Made by a program: the position numbers and the translations under genes. This document shows positions 1 to 7,570 of a stretch of DNA of 13,168 bases, one piece after another. The DNA comes from Bacteroidales bacterium (GTDB lineage: Bacteria > Bacteroidota > Bacteroidia > Bacteroidales > ML635J-15): assembly GCA_028696755.1 (NCBI GenBank), contig JAQVGK010000032.1:1-13168 (forward strand), read 5' to 3'. The notes beneath the pieces were generated by a model. The model searched no databases. It had not been told where the DNA came from and saw only the letters and a program-made list of their open reading frames with translations. Position 1 is the first letter of the stretch. Every line of letters begins with the position of its first letter.

Positions 1-1097
1 GGCTCTTGCCATTCGACCCGAAACACAGCAGTATTCGTACCTTGTTCGAAAACAAAAAAAGCCTGTTCGCTACCATGATGCGCAGTCCATTTTTATGTAA
101 TTCCGACAAATATTCATTCTGTTTGAGTCTACAGCAAATGCCTTTGGCTCAACAAAATATGATGACTAGCAACTTCAATGCAGAATCGGAACAAGTACAA
201 GAAATGATAGACGAAGATGCGCTGACACAACCTGCGACACGATCCAAAACCGTCGCCAATCAATACATTCAGGATTTATACCGCTTGTACACCTTGCATG
301 CGCATAAAAACGAATTAAACAATCCATTACAAGAGATATTGAGTATTTACAAAACACCACTGTTTACACTACTCTTCCCTACAAGCGAAACGCGTCAACA
401 ATTGGCAGAATTTTATTTTTCCAAGGATTTGTATGTCGAAGCGTTGGAACAATTTGAGCGTTTACAAAACGAAGAACAAACGGCCGAACGTTTCCAAAAA
501 ATAGGTTATTGTCATCAGCAACTCAACCAACTATTGCCAGCTATTGAAGCGTACGAACAAGCCGACCTTTTGCAACCACAAAACAAGTGGACCATGCGTC
601 GATTAGCCTATTGTTTGAAACGCACAGGCAGCTACGCCAAAGCACTGATTTATTACCAAAATTGCGCTCAATTGCTGCCTGAAAACACACAAATACTGCT
701 TCAAATTGGACATTGTCAAACCGAGTTAAAACGCTACGAAGAAGCCATTGCGACCTATTTCAAAGCCGATTATTTATTGCCCGACAACCTGCAAATTCGC
801 CGTATCATCGCTTGGTGTTATCTGCTGGCTGGCAAGACAACTGAAGCATGCAATTACTACGAAAAATTAGTAGCCAATTCGACTGAAAGTATTGATTTTC
901 TGAATGCTGGACATGCCTATTGGATAGCAGACAATGCTGAAAAAGCGTTAGCACTCTATCGTAAAAGTGCAGAGCATGCACCGACTAAAAACCACTTTTT
1001 TACCTCCTTTTTCGACGACAAAAAACACCTTTTAGCATTGGGCATTTCAGAGCAAGATTTTTCGTTGTGGTACGATGCGCTACATTACCAACTATAA
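1..1097 (+). CDS. TPR-repeat protein, 5' end outside the window
   Basis: The frame is open from the window edge. The first possible initiator is a TTG at position 6, which I do not trust, so the gene most likely starts upstream. About 364 residues are visible, with a TAA stop at 1095-1097. Counting from the TTG, residues 1-110 are a non-repeat region. From about residue 130 to 350 there are some six tetratricopeptide repeats, recognisable by repeated patterns such as A-EAYEQADLLQPQN, ALIYYQNCAQLLPEN and AIATYFKADYLLPDN. TPR arrays form helical scaffolds for protein-protein contact. No enzymatic domain is visible in this part. I see no signal peptide because the N-terminus is missing. The gene is followed by a 112-bp gap containing a promoter-like motif for the amylase gene, so the two are probably separate transcription units. 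The specific partner is unknown. Confidence 0.85.
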   Translation, partial: LLPFDPKHSSIRTLFENKKSLFATMMRSPFLCNSDKYSFCLSLQQMPLAQQNMMTSNFNAESEQVQEMIDEDALTQPATRSKTVANQYIQDLYRLYTLHAHKNELNNPLQEILSIYKTPLFTLLFPTSETRQQLAEFYFSKDLYVEALEQFERLQNEEQTAERFQKIGYCHQQLNQLLPAIEAYEQADLLQPQNKWTMRRLAYCLKRTGSYAKALIYYQNCAQLLPENTQILLQIGHCQTELKRYEEAIATYFKADYLLPDNLQIRRIIAWCYLLAGKTTEACNYYEKLVANSTESIDFLNAGHAYWIADNAEKALALYRKSAEHAPTKNHFFTSFFDDKKHLLALGISEQDFSLWYDALHYQL

Positions 1098-1163
1098 ATC
1101 AAAAAAAGTTAACATTCGACTAAAATTCCCTTCCTAATTTTTAGTTTTTTCAATTGAAAAACT

Positions 1164-1171
1164 TATCTTTG
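1164..1171 (+). promoter_or_regulatory. Bacteroidota -7 promoter element (TAnnTTTG)
   Basis: The octamer tatctttg matches the TAnnTTTG consensus recognised by the primary sigma factor of Bacteroidota. It lies 38 bp upstream of the amylase start codon. The -33 partner, expected near 1141-1144, is only weakly matched (ttag in a T-rich stretch). The placement between two co-oriented genes and the match to the consensus make this the likely promoter of the amylase gene, but no transcript data are available. Confidence 0.5.
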
Positions 1172-1209
1172 TTGCAATTTATATTTATTGACCCTTAAAT
1201 TTAATTGTC

Positions 1210-4005
1210 ATGAAAAAATTGCTTCTCGTATTAGGAATGGTATGTACATACCTCACACTTTCGGCACAAGTTATTGTGACTGAACCTGCATTTATCACCA
1301 AAGGTTATACTGGTACCATTGTCGTAACCTTCGACCCGACGTTAGGTAATGGTGGTATGGCTACAGCCACAACGTGTTATGCACATACAGGAATCATCAC
1401 GTCTGAAAGTGCCACCACGAGCGATTGGAAATTTGTCACCGATACGTGGCGCGGCGGTGCTGAAAAAAACAAGATGACCCTTGTAAATGGTAAATGGCAA
1501 TTAACTATTAATAATATTTACTCATTTTACGAGTGCCCCACCACAACTGACATTCAAAAAATGGCATTCGTATTCAACGACGGCCCTGCTGGAACCAAAG
1601 AAGGAAAATCAGCCGACGGTGGCGATATGTTTATTGACTTATATGCAGCTGGCTTAAATGCCAAATTTGACGCACCTGAAGGTAATCAATTAATTCAAGC
1701 TGGTGATACAGTAAATTTCAGTGCTACCGCATCCATTTCGGCAGCTATGGAGTTAAAAATAAATGGCACCTCTAAAAAAACAGCTACAGGAACTACACTC
1801 GCATATGAGCAAATATTCTCATCAACTGGCGATTATGAATGTATTTTATCAGCTACAGCCAATAATACAACTGTTCGCGACACCGTGATAATTTGTGTCG
1901 CTAGCACACCAACAAATCAAACTCGTCCATCGGGCGCATTGGAAGGTATCAACTACAACAGCAGCAATCCGAACCAAGTAACCTTGGTGATGTACGCTAA
2001 AGACAAATCAAACGTGATTGCCGACAATGTTTTTGTATTGGGCGATTTCAACAATTGGAGTTTTAGCAACACTTACCAAATGAAAAAAGATGGCACAACT
2101 GGTTATTTCTGGTTGACCATCGACGGTTTGGAAGCAGGCAAAGAATATGCATTCCAATATGGTGTAAAAATTGGCACCAAAGTGATTCAAATAAGCGATG
2201 CTTATACCGAAAAAGTGCTCGATCCGTGGAACGACAAATACATCGACGCAGAAATTTATCCTAACTTGACCTATCCTGCTAAAGGCGACGGTCCCGTTTC
2301 TGTATTACAAACTAGCAAGCCAGCCTTCAATTGGAGCAGCGAAACACTTAATTTTACAGGTCCTGACAAAAATAATTTAGTAATTTACGAATTGTGGATT
2401 CACGATTTCAGCCCACTACGGACTATCAAAGCTGTAACCGCACGCCTTGATTATTTACAATCGTTAGGCGTAAATGCCATCGAGTTGATGCCAATTACCG
2501 AATTCGACGGTAACATCAGTTGGGGTTACAATCCAAACCATTTCTTTGCGCCCGACAAATCGTACGGCACAGCCAACGATTATAAAACGTTTATCGACGA
2601 ATGTCACAAACGCGGCATGGCGATTATTTTGGATATGGTTTTCAACCACGCTACAGGCGTCAATCCATTTGCTAAATTGTATTATGGCACTACAGGCGTA
2701 GCCTCTAATAATCCTTGGTTCAACACCGTTGCGCCACACGATGCGAGCGTCAACCAAGATTTTAACCATAACTTTACAGGCACCAGCGACTACTTCAAAC
2801 GCGTATTGCAATATTGGATTACCGAATATAAAGTTGACGGTTACCGCATGGACTTATCGAAAGGTTTGTGTGGCGCCGATTGCAACAACCGCACCACTAT
2901 TATCAACAACTATTACAACAGCGTAAAGGCCGTAAAAAGCAACGCGTACTTTATTTTGGAACATTGGTATGGTAGCGAAGAACCTGGCTTTGTAAGCAAT
3001 GGCATGTTGTGCTGGGGCGGCGGTACCGGCATGAACGACAGTTATAGCCAAACCGCTATGGGCTGGCTCGACCAAAACGACGACATCAGCGCAGCCAACA
3101 AACAAGGTTGGGTGTATTACTGCGAAAGCCACGACGAAGAACGCAACTTCTACAAAGCCAAAGCATACGGCAACGGCAATTTAAAAACCGACGAAACAGC
3201 GCGTTTAAACCGCGTTCCACTCAACGTAGCATTTAATACCATGATGAAAGGTCCTAAAATGCTATGGCAATTCGAAGAATTAGGATTTGATTATAGCATT
3301 TTGAGCAACTCCACCGGTGGCGTAGGCGACCGTGTTGATCCAAAACCTGTACCTGAAGTACTCGGTTGGTACAAAAATGCGTTACGCATGGGCAGTTTCG
3401 AAAAAGTGGCACAACTACTCAAACTCCGCGACAAATACGAAACCATGTTCTTAAACGGAACGTGCAACGTAACCGCTGGTCATGGCGTTTCGGGTCGTTA
3501 TATTCAATGGAGCTACAACTCCGACAAATTAGTAGTAGCTGGTAACTTCAACGTTAGCGGTGGCACCACCTTTACAGGCAACGTCAACGTGGCTCCATTT
3601 GCGAGCACAGGAACGTATTACGAATACTTTACGGGCGCCACCTTGGTTGTAAACAGCACCTCGCAAACCATTACGTTGCAACCTGGCGAATTGCGCATTT
3701 ACACGAGCACACAAGAACCGTTACCAACTGTGCCAACCTCATTCGAATACCAAGATTATGTAGGTTTAACGCCAGCCAACGCCGCTGCACGCCATTTTGT
3801 GTACCCAACGGTAACTGACCAAACCATTTACATCTCGAGCGAAGAACAACCACAATATGTGCAAGTGTACAGCTTACGTGGCGACTTGGTAAAACTAGCA
3901 CGCCACACCGCCGAACTCAATGTATCGGATTTAAAAAGCGGCATGTACCTGATGGTAGTTACCTTTGGTAAAACACAAGAAGCGTTTAAATTTATTCGTA
4001 AATAA
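1210..4005 (+). CDS. Secreted GH13 alpha-amylase-family glycoside hydrolase with CBM48-like and T9SS sorting domains
   Basis: This 931-residue protein probably hydrolyses alpha-glucans such as starch or glycogen outside the cell. Residues 1-20 are a signal peptide ending LSAQ. About 21-145 form an all-beta N-terminal module of a kind common in Bacteroidota amylases, and 150-232 form an Ig/PKD-like module. Residues 255-350 resemble CBM48 (FVLGDFNNW near 275-283). The GH13 barrel runs from about 390 to 745. Conserved region I is D475-MVFNH480. The nucleophile is D548 in GYRMD, the acid/base is E584 in FILEHW, and the transition-state stabiliser is D642 in ESHDEE, so all three catalytic carboxylates are present. 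A beta-sandwich C domain follows, then from about 860 a T9SS type A sorting domain ending in GMYLMVV and basic residues, which implies export by the type IX system and surface attachment or release. The exact linkage specificity (amylase, pullulanase or other) cannot be told from sequence reading alone. The 3' end recurs at 7566-7642. Confidence 0.93.
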   Translation: MKKLLLVLGMVCTYLTLSAQVIVTEPAFITKGYTGTIVVTFDPTLGNGGMATATTCYAHTGIITSESATTSDWKFVTDTWRGGAEKNKMTLVNGKWQLTINNIYSFYECPTTTDIQKMAFVFNDGPAGTKEGKSADGGDMFIDLYAAGLNAKFDAPEGNQLIQAGDTVNFSATASISAAMELKINGTSKKTATGTTLAYEQIFSSTGDYECILSATANNTTVRDTVIICVASTPTNQTRPSGALEGINYNSSNPNQVTLVMYAKDKSNVIADNVFVLGDFNNWSFSNTYQMKKDGTTGYFWLTIDGLEAGKEYAFQYGVKIGTKVIQISDAYTEKVLDPWNDKYIDAEIYPNLTYPAKGDGPVSVLQTSKPAFNWSSETLNFTGPDKNNLVIYELWIHDFSPLRTIKAVTARLDYLQSLGVNAIELMPITEFDGNISWGYNPNHFFAPDKSYGTANDYKTFIDECHKRGMAIILDMVFNHATGVNPFAKLYYGTTGVASNNPWFNTVAPHDASVNQDFNHNFTGTSDYFKRVLQYWITEYKVDGYRMDLSKGLCGADCNNRTTIINNYYNSVKAVKSNAYFILEHWYGSEEPGFVSNGMLCWGGGTGMNDSYSQTAMGWLDQNDDISAANKQGWVYYCESHDEERNFYKAKAYGNGNLKTDETARLNRVPLNVAFNTMMKGPKMLWQFEELGFDYSILSNSTGGVGDRVDPKPVPEVLGWYKNALRMGSFEKVAQLLKLRDKYETMFLNGTCNVTAGHGVSGRYIQWSYNSDKLVVAGNFNVSGGTTFTGNVNVAPFASTGTYYEYFTGATLVVNSTSQTITLQPGELRIYTSTQEPLPTVPTSFEYQDYVGLTPANAAARHFVYPTVTDQTIYISSEEQPQYVQVYSLRGDLVKLARHTAELNVSDLKSGMYLMVVTFGKTQEAFKFIRK

Positions 4006-4023
4006 AATAAATAATAAACTACA

Positions 4024-4077
4024 GCAACTACCAATTTAAACACATTCCATTTACGAATGTTTTAAGTTGGTAGTTGC
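4024..4077 (+). terminator. Long hairpin downstream of the amylase gene, probable terminator
   Basis: The 11-base arm gcaactaccaa (4024-4034) is perfectly complementary to 4067-4077. The pairing continues inward through 4035-4040 with 4061-4066 (one G-T pair), then past a bulged C at 4041 through acattc (4042-4047) with gaatgt (4055-4060). This makes a roughly 23-bp stem with a 7-base loop. It begins 18 bp after the amylase stop. No clear U-tract follows (gtaaataaaac), so it may act as a terminator or as an mRNA 3' stabiliser. Confidence 0.6.
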
Positions 4078-4088
4078 GTAAATAAAAC

Positions 4089-4103
4089 GTTAGCCATAAT
4101 TTA
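4089..4103 (+). repeat. Left copy of 15-bp inverted repeat framing the next gene
   Basis: gttagccataattta here is the reverse complement, with one mismatch, of taaactatggctaac at 4980-4994. The inner 10 bases match perfectly. The two copies frame exactly one gene (4146-4976). This could be the boundary of an integron-like or other small gene cassette. See the right copy. Confidence 0.6.
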
Positions 4104-4145
4104 ACAGAACGATACTGCATAAATGACAATAAACAAATTAGTAAA

Positions 4146-4976
4146 ATGAGAACAAGACTATTTACGATTGGACTGATACTAATCTCGAATACATTAGTAA
4201 GTTGGGGACAATCAAGACAAGAAAAAACGATAGCAATAATTAATAAACTGAATCTGATTGAGAATCAAAAGCACAATTATGAATTTCGACTTGAACCAAT
4301 GAAATATCAAGCAACAGGGAATGATAGTATTCGGATTGTTGAATTAGAAAAACAGTTATCAGATGACGAAATAGTTAAAAAGATTAGTTCCGCTTTTGAT
4401 AAGGTTTTCAGTGACAATGAGATTAATAATATTTATAGTTTTATTCAAACAAGTGCTTTTGACAAGTTTTTTAATTCAGGAGAAACTTATAAAATTATTG
4501 CATCGGAATTTAAAAATATTGACAAAGAGATTGATGAAATCACCAATAATTTTAGCCAATCAGTAGAAAACAAGATAGTTGAGTTACCGAAAGAGAAATT
4601 TGAGCCGATGCCAGTTGATAAAGAAGATGGTTTTTATGCAACAGTTGATTACACATTCTCAACCGAAGATAAAGACATTAAATTAGAGAATAATCCATCA
4701 CTGACTTCAAAGGACATTTTGGAAATAAAAAAGGTTTATAGTAAATACAATGACAATAGACCAGAAATCAGCATTGTTCTGACAAAAGAGGGGGCCAGAA
4801 AATTTTATTTACTCACAAAAGAGAATATAGGAAAACCGATTGCGATAGTGATTGATAAAAAAATTGTTTCTATTCCAACGGTTCAAACTGAAATAATGGG
4901 AGGAAAAGTAAGTATAAGTGGAGATTTTTCAGAGAAAGAGATTGACAAAATGATTGAGAAATTAAACGGAAAATAG
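4146..4976 (+). CDS. Exported protein with DUF2059-like N-part and SecD P1-head-like C-part
   Basis: A 276-residue protein. Residues 1-21 are a signal peptide (hydrophobic core, ending SWGQ), so it is exported to the periplasm or beyond. Residues about 75-120 (pattern FSDNEINNIYSFIQTSAFDKFF) resemble the DUF2059 helical motif, in which a short helix pair ends near an F-K-F segment. Residues about 206-273 resemble the head subdomain of the SecD/SecDF first periplasmic domain, with the pattern LTKEGARKF, then GKPIAIVIDKKIVSIP, then GGKVSISGDFSEKE. No transmembrane segments besides the signal are visible, so it is not itself a SecD translocase. The combination suggests a free-standing periplasmic adaptor, but its role is unknown. 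The gene is markedly more A+T-rich than the amylase upstream and is framed by a 15-bp inverted repeat, which suggests acquisition as a unit. The start is chosen because it begins the signal peptide. Confidence 0.8.
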   Translation: MRTRLFTIGLILISNTLVSWGQSRQEKTIAIINKLNLIENQKHNYEFRLEPMKYQATGNDSIRIVELEKQLSDDEIVKKISSAFDKVFSDNEINNIYSFIQTSAFDKFFNSGETYKIIASEFKNIDKEIDEITNNFSQSVENKIVELPKEKFEPMPVDKEDGFYATVDYTFSTEDKDIKLENNPSLTSKDILEIKKVYSKYNDNRPEISIVLTKEGARKFYLLTKENIGKPIAIVIDKKIVSIPTVQTEIMGGKVSISGDFSEKEIDKMIEKLNGK

Positions 4977-4979
4977 AAA

Positions 4980-4994
4980 TAAACTATGGCTAAC
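4980..4994 (-). repeat. Right copy of 15-bp inverted repeat framing the gene at 4146
   Basis: taaactatggctaac on the + strand is complementary to the left copy at 4089-4103 (14 of 15). The right copy starts 4 bp after the stop codon of the gene it encloses. It is followed by acatggtatagtgcatgcgg and a small hairpin (cgagc at 5029-5033 with gctcg at 5041-5045), a layout reminiscent of an attC-type recombination site. The base order ggctaac does not fully fit the attC consensus RYYYAAC. Confidence 0.55.
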
Positions 4995-5054
4995 ACATGG
5001 TATAGTGCATGCGGGTTTCAGGGGTTTTCGAGCGTTTGTGGCTCGTAAAAAAGG

Positions 5055-5082
5055 CCCGTCGGGGCGGATTTGTAATCCGACC
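5055..5082 (+). repeat. REP-like palindrome, full copy 1
   Basis: This copy reads cccgtcggggcggatt, loop tgt, then aatccgacc. The arms gggcggatt and aatccgacc pair with one internal G-A mismatch that recurs in the other full copies. It lies in the leader of the gene starting at 5120. Related copies are at 5823, 6512, 10337, 10351 and 11008. Confidence 0.85.
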
Positions 5083-5119
5083 AGAGAAGACAATAATACA
5101 CAACAAAAATAAAATAAAC

Positions 5120-5764
5120 ATGAAACGGTATCTCATTTTAGCATTAATCTGTACTTTAAGTATTACATTATTTGGACAAAACCAATTGTTGTATAAAGCT
5201 GGTGGTTATTCCACATTAAGCGATTTTCACAACAATACGCCTAATTATCTTGACACTTTTATCGTTTCAAAACGTACAATAGGAGATATTAAAGCTTGGG
5301 GCGGGAATGATTATAAGGTAGAAAGTTTAACGGGATCGACAACAAAAAAAGTTATCAAAAATGAAATTTGGGGCATTTTTAATAATGACACCTTATATCT
5401 CAATGGCATTTATGTGACAGGGCTTATTGGGTATTCAAAGGTTGAATTATTTGGGAAATATTGTTTTGTAAAACCTGCTTTCCCTGTTTCGCCAAAAATT
5501 CAGAAAGACCTCGGACTGAATAATCCTCAATATGGTTATATGTTTGGAGGTGTTGGCGGAGCAATACAAGGAGCTCAGATGGCTGTTAAACGAATCCCTT
5601 TAATTTATCGTATTTCTGACGGGAGAACTGTATTATTGAGTAAAACCAATATGCTTGTGTTGCTCGGCAACTATCCTGAATTAAAGAATAATTTTCTGAA
5701 GGAAACAAAACAAGAAAGCGAAGATATATTACTGAAATACTTAAAACTTTTGAACGAGAAGTAA
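5120..5764 (+). CDS. Exported protein of unknown function
   Basis: A 214-residue protein that I do not recognise as a family member. Residues 1-20 (MKRYLILALICTLSITLFGQ) form a clear signal peptide. The mature part is mixed, with several aromatic-rich short strands (TLYLNGIYVTGLIGYSK, residues near 90-105), a glycine-rich stretch GYMFGGVGGAIQGAQMA near residues 140-156, and a charged C-terminus (LKETKQESEDILLKYLKLLNEK). The Gly-rich segment could touch a membrane, but it is too short and interrupted to call a transmembrane helix. The frame is open upstream to 5009, but that extension only translates the REP palindrome and would bury the signal peptide, so I place the start at 5120. The stop codon overlaps the first bases of a transposase remnant (5763-5822), so the gene end may have been set by an old insertion. 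Confidence 0.75.
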   Translation: MKRYLILALICTLSITLFGQNQLLYKAGGYSTLSDFHNNTPNYLDTFIVSKRTIGDIKAWGGNDYKVESLTGSTTKKVIKNEIWGIFNNDTLYLNGIYVTGLIGYSKVELFGKYCFVKPAFPVSPKIQKDLGLNNPQYGYMFGGVGGAIQGAQMAVKRIPLIYRISDGRTVLLSKTNMLVLLGNYPELKNNFLKETKQESEDILLKYLKLLNEK

Positions 5765-5822
5765 TAACCCGGCGAAAGCCGAACTGGTGAATTTTCCAGA
5801 AAATTACCGATATAGTTCGGCA
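5763..5822 (+). pseudogene. 60-bp remnant of a RAYT transposase gene
   Basis: Read in frame from 5763, this stretch encodes 20 residues that match residues 146-165 of the intact transposase at 10427-10972 at 17 positions (differences V to A, C to F, D to N). It covers the conserved NNP-KAELVN and YRYSSA segments of the family's C-terminus. At the DNA level the run gaaagccgaactggtgaatt is identical in both places. The similarity stops at the SSA codons, where a REP palindrome begins directly. No catalytic part remains. Confidence 0.88.
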
Positions 5823-5850
5823 CCCCCGTCGGGGCGGATTTGTAATCTGT
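5823..5850 (+). repeat. REP-like palindrome, copy 2
   Basis: This copy reads cccccgtcggggcggatt, loop tgt, then aatctg. The right arm is shorter and carries one change (aatctg for aatccg). It abuts the transposase remnant on its left and ends 16 bp before the start codon of the next gene. The following gtaaa also follows the REP core in the RAYT leader at 10412-10416. Confidence 0.82.
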
Positions 5851-5866
5851 AAAGAATAAAACAATT

Positions 5867-6490
5867 ATGGAAAGAGAATTTGGAGATAAACACTTTGGAA
5901 TTTGGCTTCTTGGGGATTCAGAACCTGAGAATTGGAAAGATAAATTACAATACCCTCTTGATGATAGGCATCCAATAGTTCATAATATTTGGACATCTAT
6001 ACTTGATAAAATCCAAGACAAACTTTTCAGGGAAAACAAGTGTAGAATTGATACTCATAAGCTTTTCATTAGAAATGCTGTAGACAACCCAATTTATAAG
6101 CCAAAATCAAGTGCAAAAGACTGGGATAACATACCTGAGTTAATAGATAATATTAATCAATACAAACAACTCATAGATGAGTATCATCCTAAATTAATAT
6201 TGTCATTTGGTGCTTTTTCTTACGAATTTGGAAGAAGATGCTTACAAGAAAATCCTACTTTTCAATTTAATCATTGGGGATCCGCAAATTTAGGTGATGA
6301 ATTTAGAAAAAGAATAAGTACAAATGAAAATATAAAACTTTTACCTTTACTTCATAGAAGTATTGCAGGTGGTAAATTTGTTGAAAGTCACGAATATTTT
6401 TGTGAATCAAAAAAATCAAACTATTTTGAATATGTTGCGAATGAGATATTCAAAATAATAAAAGATGATAAAGAAATAATGATAAAATAA
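5867..6490 (+). CDS. Cytosolic protein of unknown function, tentatively uracil-DNA-glycosylase-like
   Basis: A 207-residue soluble protein with no signal peptide or membrane segment. Some features recall the uracil-DNA glycosylase superfamily: an early strand ending in a loop (IWLLGDSEPENW, residues 12-23), a central strand plus small residues (LILSFGAFSYEFGRR, 110-124), and a late strand ending in a histidine (LLPLLHRS, 158-165), where glycosylases carry their catalytic or base-contacting His. The conserved-looking DDRHPIVHNIW (32-42) and ESHEYFC (173-179) do not belong to any motif I can name with certainty. I call this fold assignment weak. The gene sits alone between REP copies 2 and 3 and is A+T-rich like its neighbours, consistent with acquired DNA. 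Confidence 0.6.
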   Translation: MEREFGDKHFGIWLLGDSEPENWKDKLQYPLDDRHPIVHNIWTSILDKIQDKLFRENKCRIDTHKLFIRNAVDNPIYKPKSSAKDWDNIPELIDNINQYKQLIDEYHPKLILSFGAFSYEFGRRCLQENPTFQFNHWGSANLGDEFRKRISTNENIKLLPLLHRSIAGGKFVESHEYFCESKKSNYFEYVANEIFKIIKDDKEIMIK

Positions 6491-6511
6491 AGTTATAAAT
6501 GTTCCGTCGTG

Positions 6512-6530
6512 CCCCCGTCGGGGCGGATTT
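6512..6530 (+). repeat. REP-like sequence, half copy 3
   Basis: cccccgtcggggcggattt is identical to the left half of copy 2, but the right arm is replaced by accttccc. The preceding gttccgtcgt may be a decayed trace of the same transposase-gene end that precedes copy 2 (agttcggca). It lies 53 bp upstream of the aldo/keto reductase start. Confidence 0.8.
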
Positions 6531-6583
6531 ACCTTCCCAATAATAAGGTTGCATTTATTTTGACTACTTACAAAACGACAATT

Positions 6584-7501
6584 ATGAAAGAAATAACCAT
6601 TGGAACAAGTGATTTGCAAGTTTCTTCCATTATTTTGGGATGTATGAGAATTGGGGAGATGTCGGTAAATGAACTCGAACGACTCGTTTTTACTGCTATT
6701 GAACAGGGGGTTAATTATTTCGATCATGCCGATATTTATGGGGAAGGTAGGTCTGAGGAGCTTTTTGGTCAGTTGGTTAGTCAGCATGCTGATTTACGAG
6801 AAAAAATAGTCATACAAACCAAATGCGGCATTCGAAATTCGTTTTATGATTTTTCCAAAGAACATATTTTGTCTTCTGTAGATGCTAGTTTGAAGAGGTT
6901 ACGTACCGATTATTTGGATGTTTTGTTACTGCATCGCCCTGATACACTAATGGAACCAGATGAAGTTAATGAGGCTTTCGAAATTCTTTATAAAAACGGG
7001 AAAGTGCGGCATTTTGGAGTTAGTAATCAAAATCCGATGCAGGTTGAATTATTGAAAAGCAAAGTACAACAGCCGCTTATAATCAATCAATTGCAGTTTA
7101 GTGTCATGTTTGCTGGTTTGGTTGATAGTGGCATGAATGTCAATATGACTAATGCCTCATCAGTAATACACGATGCAAGCACGTTAGAATATTGTCGATT
7201 AAAAAATATGACCATTCAGGCATGGTCTCCATTTCAATTTGGCCATTTTGAAGGGGTTTTTCTTGATAATAGCCGTTTTCCAGACCTCAATAACAAAATC
7301 AATGAATTGGCGTGGATAAAAAAAGTTTCCAATACCGCAATAGCTGCTGCATGGATTTTGAGACATCCTGCTCATATGCAAGTAATTACGGGCACCACCA
7401 ATGCACAACGTTTATCCGATATATGCAAAGCTGCAGAGGTAGAACTTACCCGAGAAGAATGGTATTCTATTTATCGTGCAGGAGGACATACATTGCCCTA
7501 A
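6584..7501 (+). CDS. Aldo/keto reductase, YdhF-like
   Basis: A 305-residue NAD(P)H-dependent oxidoreductase of the aldo/keto reductase superfamily, a cytosolic TIM barrel that reduces aldehydes or ketones. The catalytic tetrad is complete: D47 and Y52 in NYFDHADIYGEG, K80 in IQTKCG, and H117 in LLLHRPD. The segment GKVRHFGVSNQNP (138-151) and the cofactor-binding end ITGTTNAQRL (268-277) are typical. Length and motifs resemble Escherichia coli YdhF. The natural substrate is unknown. The frame is open upstream to 6509, but that extra part translates the half REP at 6512-6530, and the family's N-terminus (MKEITIGTSDLQVS) begins exactly at 6584, so I choose that start. It is a single gene with a REP copy on one side and a RAYT flank remnant on the other. 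Confidence 0.93.
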   Translation: MKEITIGTSDLQVSSIILGCMRIGEMSVNELERLVFTAIEQGVNYFDHADIYGEGRSEELFGQLVSQHADLREKIVIQTKCGIRNSFYDFSKEHILSSVDASLKRLRTDYLDVLLLHRPDTLMEPDEVNEAFEILYKNGKVRHFGVSNQNPMQVELLKSKVQQPLIINQLQFSVMFAGLVDSGMNVNMTNASSVIHDASTLEYCRLKNMTIQAWSPFQFGHFEGVFLDNSRFPDLNNKINELAWIKKVSNTAIAAAWILRHPAHMQVITGTTNAQRLSDICKAAEVELTREEWYSIYRAGGHTLP

Positions 7502-7531
7502 TCTTTCAAAATAACTAATAGAAAAATAACA

Positions 7532-7570
7532 TAGTTGAACGGATTACAAATCCTAATAACAGCATAAAAG
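7532..7570 (+). repeat. Remnant of the RAYT downstream flank
   Basis: These 39 bases match 10970-11008, the stretch around and after the transposase stop codon, at 37 positions (differences at 7541 and 7563). It contains the small palindrome ggattacaaatcc (7541-7553). At 10970-11008 the next bases begin a full REP. Here the match ends at that point and amylase-derived sequence follows. Confidence 0.88.

Noticed and set aside
6..8. TTG as start of the first gene
   Set aside because: The frame is open to the window edge and TTG is a rare start. A gene truncated at the edge is simpler.
2464..3132. Antisense open frames inside the amylase gene
   Set aside because: They lie opposite well-conserved catalytic regions, have no recognisable domains and no start context. 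They are by-products of the amylase codon pattern.
4089..4994. Standard insertion sequence with terminal inverted repeats
   Set aside because: The enclosed gene encodes an exported protein, not a transposase, and no target-site duplication is visible outside the repeats.
5009..5119. Upstream extension of the gene starting at 5120
   Set aside because: The extra 37 codons read through a REP palindrome and would move the signal peptide inside the protein. The ATG at 5120 starts the signal peptide exactly.
6509..6583. Upstream extension of the aldo/keto reductase
   Set aside because: The extra 25 codons translate the half REP at 6512-6530. The family's own N-terminus begins at 6584.
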